Positions 61,552 to 64,000 of a stretch of DNA of 64,000 nucleotides are shown here, piece by piece (the stretch's first letter is position 1; each line of letters opens with the position of its first letter). The stretch is from contig NC_133903.1 in assembly GCF_964199755.1 (NCBI RefSeq), positions 56,302,739 to 56,366,738 of the forward strand, given 5' to 3'. The position numbers and the translations under genes are program-made. A model generated the notes under the pieces. The model had not been told where the DNA came from. It was given only the letters and a program-made list of their open reading frames with translations, and ran no database searches. This DNA is from Larus michahellis (Eukaryota > Chordata > Aves > Charadriiformes > Laridae).

Positions 61552-61760
61552 TTAGATCAACATGCACAAATCTCGTAAAGCATTAATAAGAGCATCTCCA
61601 CCATATGAAAGTGGATTAATCAAACCCACTTTTACTGTCTCACACTTAGTAGTACTTGGATCCCCTCCTGACCAGAATCTCTCAGTCTGTTTCAGAGAGT
61701 AGAATTGCATGCACACTTTTGAGGAAATTCCTGAAGCTTTCAAAATTTGAAGTTGGACAG
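61552..61760 (-). CDS. doubtful ORF upstream of the candidate minus exon
   Basis: A minus frame open from about 61772 to a TAA at 61552 reads LAVQLQILKASGISSKVC, then QFYSLKQTERFWSGGDPS and SYGGDALINALRDLCMLI. A possible acceptor, CCAACTTCAAATTTTGAAAGCTTCAG, lies within it, but I see no good donor before the stop. It could be an upstream exon of the same hypothetical gene as 61211-61418 or a chance frame. The 133 bases between the two blocks end in a strong acceptor and look intronic. Confidence 0.15.
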
Positions 61761-62873
61761 CTAATTTCGAAATGAAGGTATTTTCCTAAATTATTTGGAA
61801 AATGTTAGAATTTAATGTCATTTTTTTCTTCTAAATATATTTATTTTAGTTTAATTAGTCCATTACTTGTCAGTAAAAGTTCATAATAACATCTGATATA
61901 ATCTGAGATTATTTGACATAGCATATGGATGTCATAGATACGAAAGTCAAAATACTATCTTTGTTTCATTTTATTTTAAAGCAGTACAGACAAATTGATA
62001 CATTTTGCCTTCTTTTTTTCGGTCAACATTTCTCTTGTTTGTGTTATAATGAAACATCTTGACAGTTTGAATCAGAAAATATTAGACACCTTGTGAGTAA
62101 ATTGGAGGAGCAACTATTTTCAGTAGTCCAGGAATGTTATCACAGTCCAACACATGGGTGTTAAAAACAGCTGCTCCTCTAATGAGTTCACTGAGTATTT
62201 CATTTTTCTACATGACTTGAAATGCTAAGACATGCCGTACTATGCGCTGTTACAATTGAAACAACATGAAATAATATAAAATGTACTAAATACATTTTTA
62301 AACAAAGGCTTCGTTCTGACATTGGTCTTGAAATTTTGAAATTTTATTTTGAAACAGAAGTACTGAGCTTCAGTGACCTCAAACAATGTCTTCAAAGCAT
62401 TCAAAGAAGAAGTTTTGAACAAGGATAAATATAATATTCTGTATATTGACTTTTAGAAAAACTTAATGGCATCTTAGATACTAATTAATGTCTACTCTGA
62501 TTAATTTTTTTTGTGCACACAGTATTATATTTATGACATTTGTCTGTATTTGGGAACACAGATACATGCATATCACTATTTTCTGTAAAATACAATATGT
62601 TTAAAACATCACTGTTGGAATATTAATTTCAGATTAGATTATGGGAAGTTTTACGTTTCCTTTTTCCTTAATAGTAAATGGTCAATTGCTTTCAACCAGA
62701 AGTGCAGCCTGCTGTGACAGGTAGCTCTGTTTTAGGTTCTTCTTTTCTTTTACTCATGAAAGAAAGACTCAGGTTTTGTGGAACTTTTCACTTCTGTTTT
62801 TTTAAAGATGAGAGAGTGTCTGCATCTGTTTAGGCTGGAAATTCACATATAAGATGTTCTAACTAGGAAAGTT

Positions 62874-63258
62874 CATAGAACTGTAGAATCACAGAGGTTG
62901 GCAGGGACCTCTTGAGATCGCTTCGTCCAACACCCTGCTGAAGCAGAGCCACCTAGATAGAGCAGGCTGCCCAGGACTGTGTCCAGGCTGGTTTGAATAT
63001 CTCCAGGGTTGGAGACCCCACAGCCTCCCGGGGCAGCCTGTGCCAGTGTCCAGTTACAGTCACACTGAAAAAGTATTTTCTTACCTTCAGATGGCATTTC
63101 ATGTGTGGTATGTCAGATACTCCAGCTCCTTCATCATCTCGCCAGCCCTTCGCTGGGCTCACTCCAGTAAGCCCATGTCTGTCTTGTACTGGGGAGCTTG
63201 AAACTGGGCACAGCACTCCAGATGTGGCCTCACCAGTGCTGAGGGGAAGAATCATCCC
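62874..63258 (-). mobile_element. CR1 LINE 3' fragment
   Basis: The plus strand starts ATAGAACTGTAGAATCACAG, then GGTTGGCAGGGACCTCTTGA and the CTCCAGGGTTGGAGACCCCA block, a reverse-complemented CR1 end. It runs to GATGTGGCCTCACCAGTGCT. Its minus frame gives broken ORF2 C-terminus (HWHRLPREAVGSPTLEIFK). It belongs to a subfamily different from the 2378 and 25812 copies. Confidence 0.94.
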
Positions 63259-64000
63259 CTGTGACACAAGAAAAAGGTGTGAACTGCTAATTATACAAAT
63301 AAGGATAGCAAACAAATTAAACATGACTAAATATGAGGGGGGAAAATTACTTAGAATGCTTGCATTTCAATGGTTATGGTTACATATTAATATGTAAATG
63401 TACTTTTAAAAGTATATGTTTATGTACTTTTGAAAGTAAATGTTTACATGCAAAATTCCAACCTTGATTTCATTGGGGTGTTAAGAACTGAGATTTTGTT
63501 TGTGAGTCATCTTTAGTCATAGCAGAGTCTGACATTTCTATTTGGAAAGGGCAAATACTGCACACTTAGGTGAAGGAATTTGGCCAATTTAAATTTTTTG
63601 TTGACTGACGGAGTGTTTCAGGGGAGGAGGAGAGCAAGAAGTGAACATCTTCTGTTTACCTCCTCCCTTATCTCTGTTTAATATCACAGTCTCATGAAGT
63701 AACATAATGCCAGAATGGCATGGTTTTTTCTAGAAGCAAAGGCCAGGCCAGACTTCTTTTTATAGGTGTATCAACTTCACTTGTAAAGCAGTCACTCTGC
63801 ATTTGAGTGGGCTACTTGTGTACAAATGATACAGCTTGAAAGATGATAAAATTATGGCTTAAAATTTGGCTGCTGCCCATGTACATAAAACAGGAAAAAT
63901 ATTTGGTACCCTTTTCTTTATGAAAACGCATTAGTTATGCTATACTGCAGATCCTTTCAGAAAGCTTTCAAATTTCAGATATGGGTCTGTAACCTGACGG
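63259..64000. other. AT-rich DNA to the window edge
   Basis: Only a 24-bp tandem duplication is seen (listed separately). No exon or RNA gene is evident. Confidence 0.5.
63398..63445. repeat. 24-bp tandem duplication
   Basis: ATGTACTTTTAAAAGTATATGTTT is followed directly by a copy with two substitutions. Each unit contains an internal palindrome around ACTTTTAAAAGT. Confidence 0.85.

Noticed and set aside
1..64000. Endogenous retrovirus or LTR elements
   Set aside because: I found no paired long terminal repeats, primer-binding site or polyprotein motifs on either strand.
1..64000. tRNA, rRNA, CRISPR or prokaryotic operon features
   Set aside because: No conserved tRNA box B-type sequence, regular direct-repeat array or tightly packed long coding frames are present, and the CR1 content shows avian nuclear DNA.

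Overview
This window looks like nuclear DNA from a bird. The clearest sign is nine dispersed fragments of CR1, the non-LTR retrotransposon that dominates avian genomes. Most are 5'-truncated, several end in the octamer-like 3' tail (ATTCTGTG / ATTCTATG), and some still encode recognisable pieces of the ORF2 C-terminus. Together they cover about 3.5 kb. There are no operons, bacterial-type genes, tRNAs, rRNAs or CRISPR arrays. The species cannot be named from this sequence.

Layout. Positions 1 to about 12.6 kb are GC-rich, gene-poor 5' flanking DNA with four CR1 pieces and small simple repeats. From about 12.64 to 13.76 kb lies one strong CpG island with no evident TATA box, GC boxes and a short GCC repeat. 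Inside it an ATG at 13044 opens a very short first coding exon (MDARSRLH plus one base) that ends at a consensus splice donor (C|GTGAGT) at 13068/13069. A G-quadruplex-capable run sits just inside the intron. I read this as the promoter and first exon of a plus-strand gene with a very long first intron. Eight residues do not identify the gene.

From 13.07 kb to the end of the window I find no exon that I would call with confidence. The sequence becomes AT-rich after about 20 kb and looks like deep intron or gene desert. It contains five more CR1 copies, including a nearly identical inverted pair at 25.8-26.5 kb (minus) and 41.6-42.2 kb (plus), plus poly-T tracts and a few small tandem repeats. 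A few blocks stand out as possible exons and are given low confidence: 24473-24645 (plus), 61211-61418 (minus, good splice signals on both sides), 58191-58449 (minus, stop followed by a polyadenylation hexamer), and an open block at 33.3-33.6 kb.

No undescribed biological system is demonstrated here. The most useful leads are the unidentified CpG-island gene start, the candidate minus-strand exons near the right edge, the inverted CR1 pair, and AT-rich islets in the GC-rich left part that resemble conserved non-coding elements. Nearly all other open reading frames in the window are chance frames in GC-rich DNA or remnants of CR1 ORF2.
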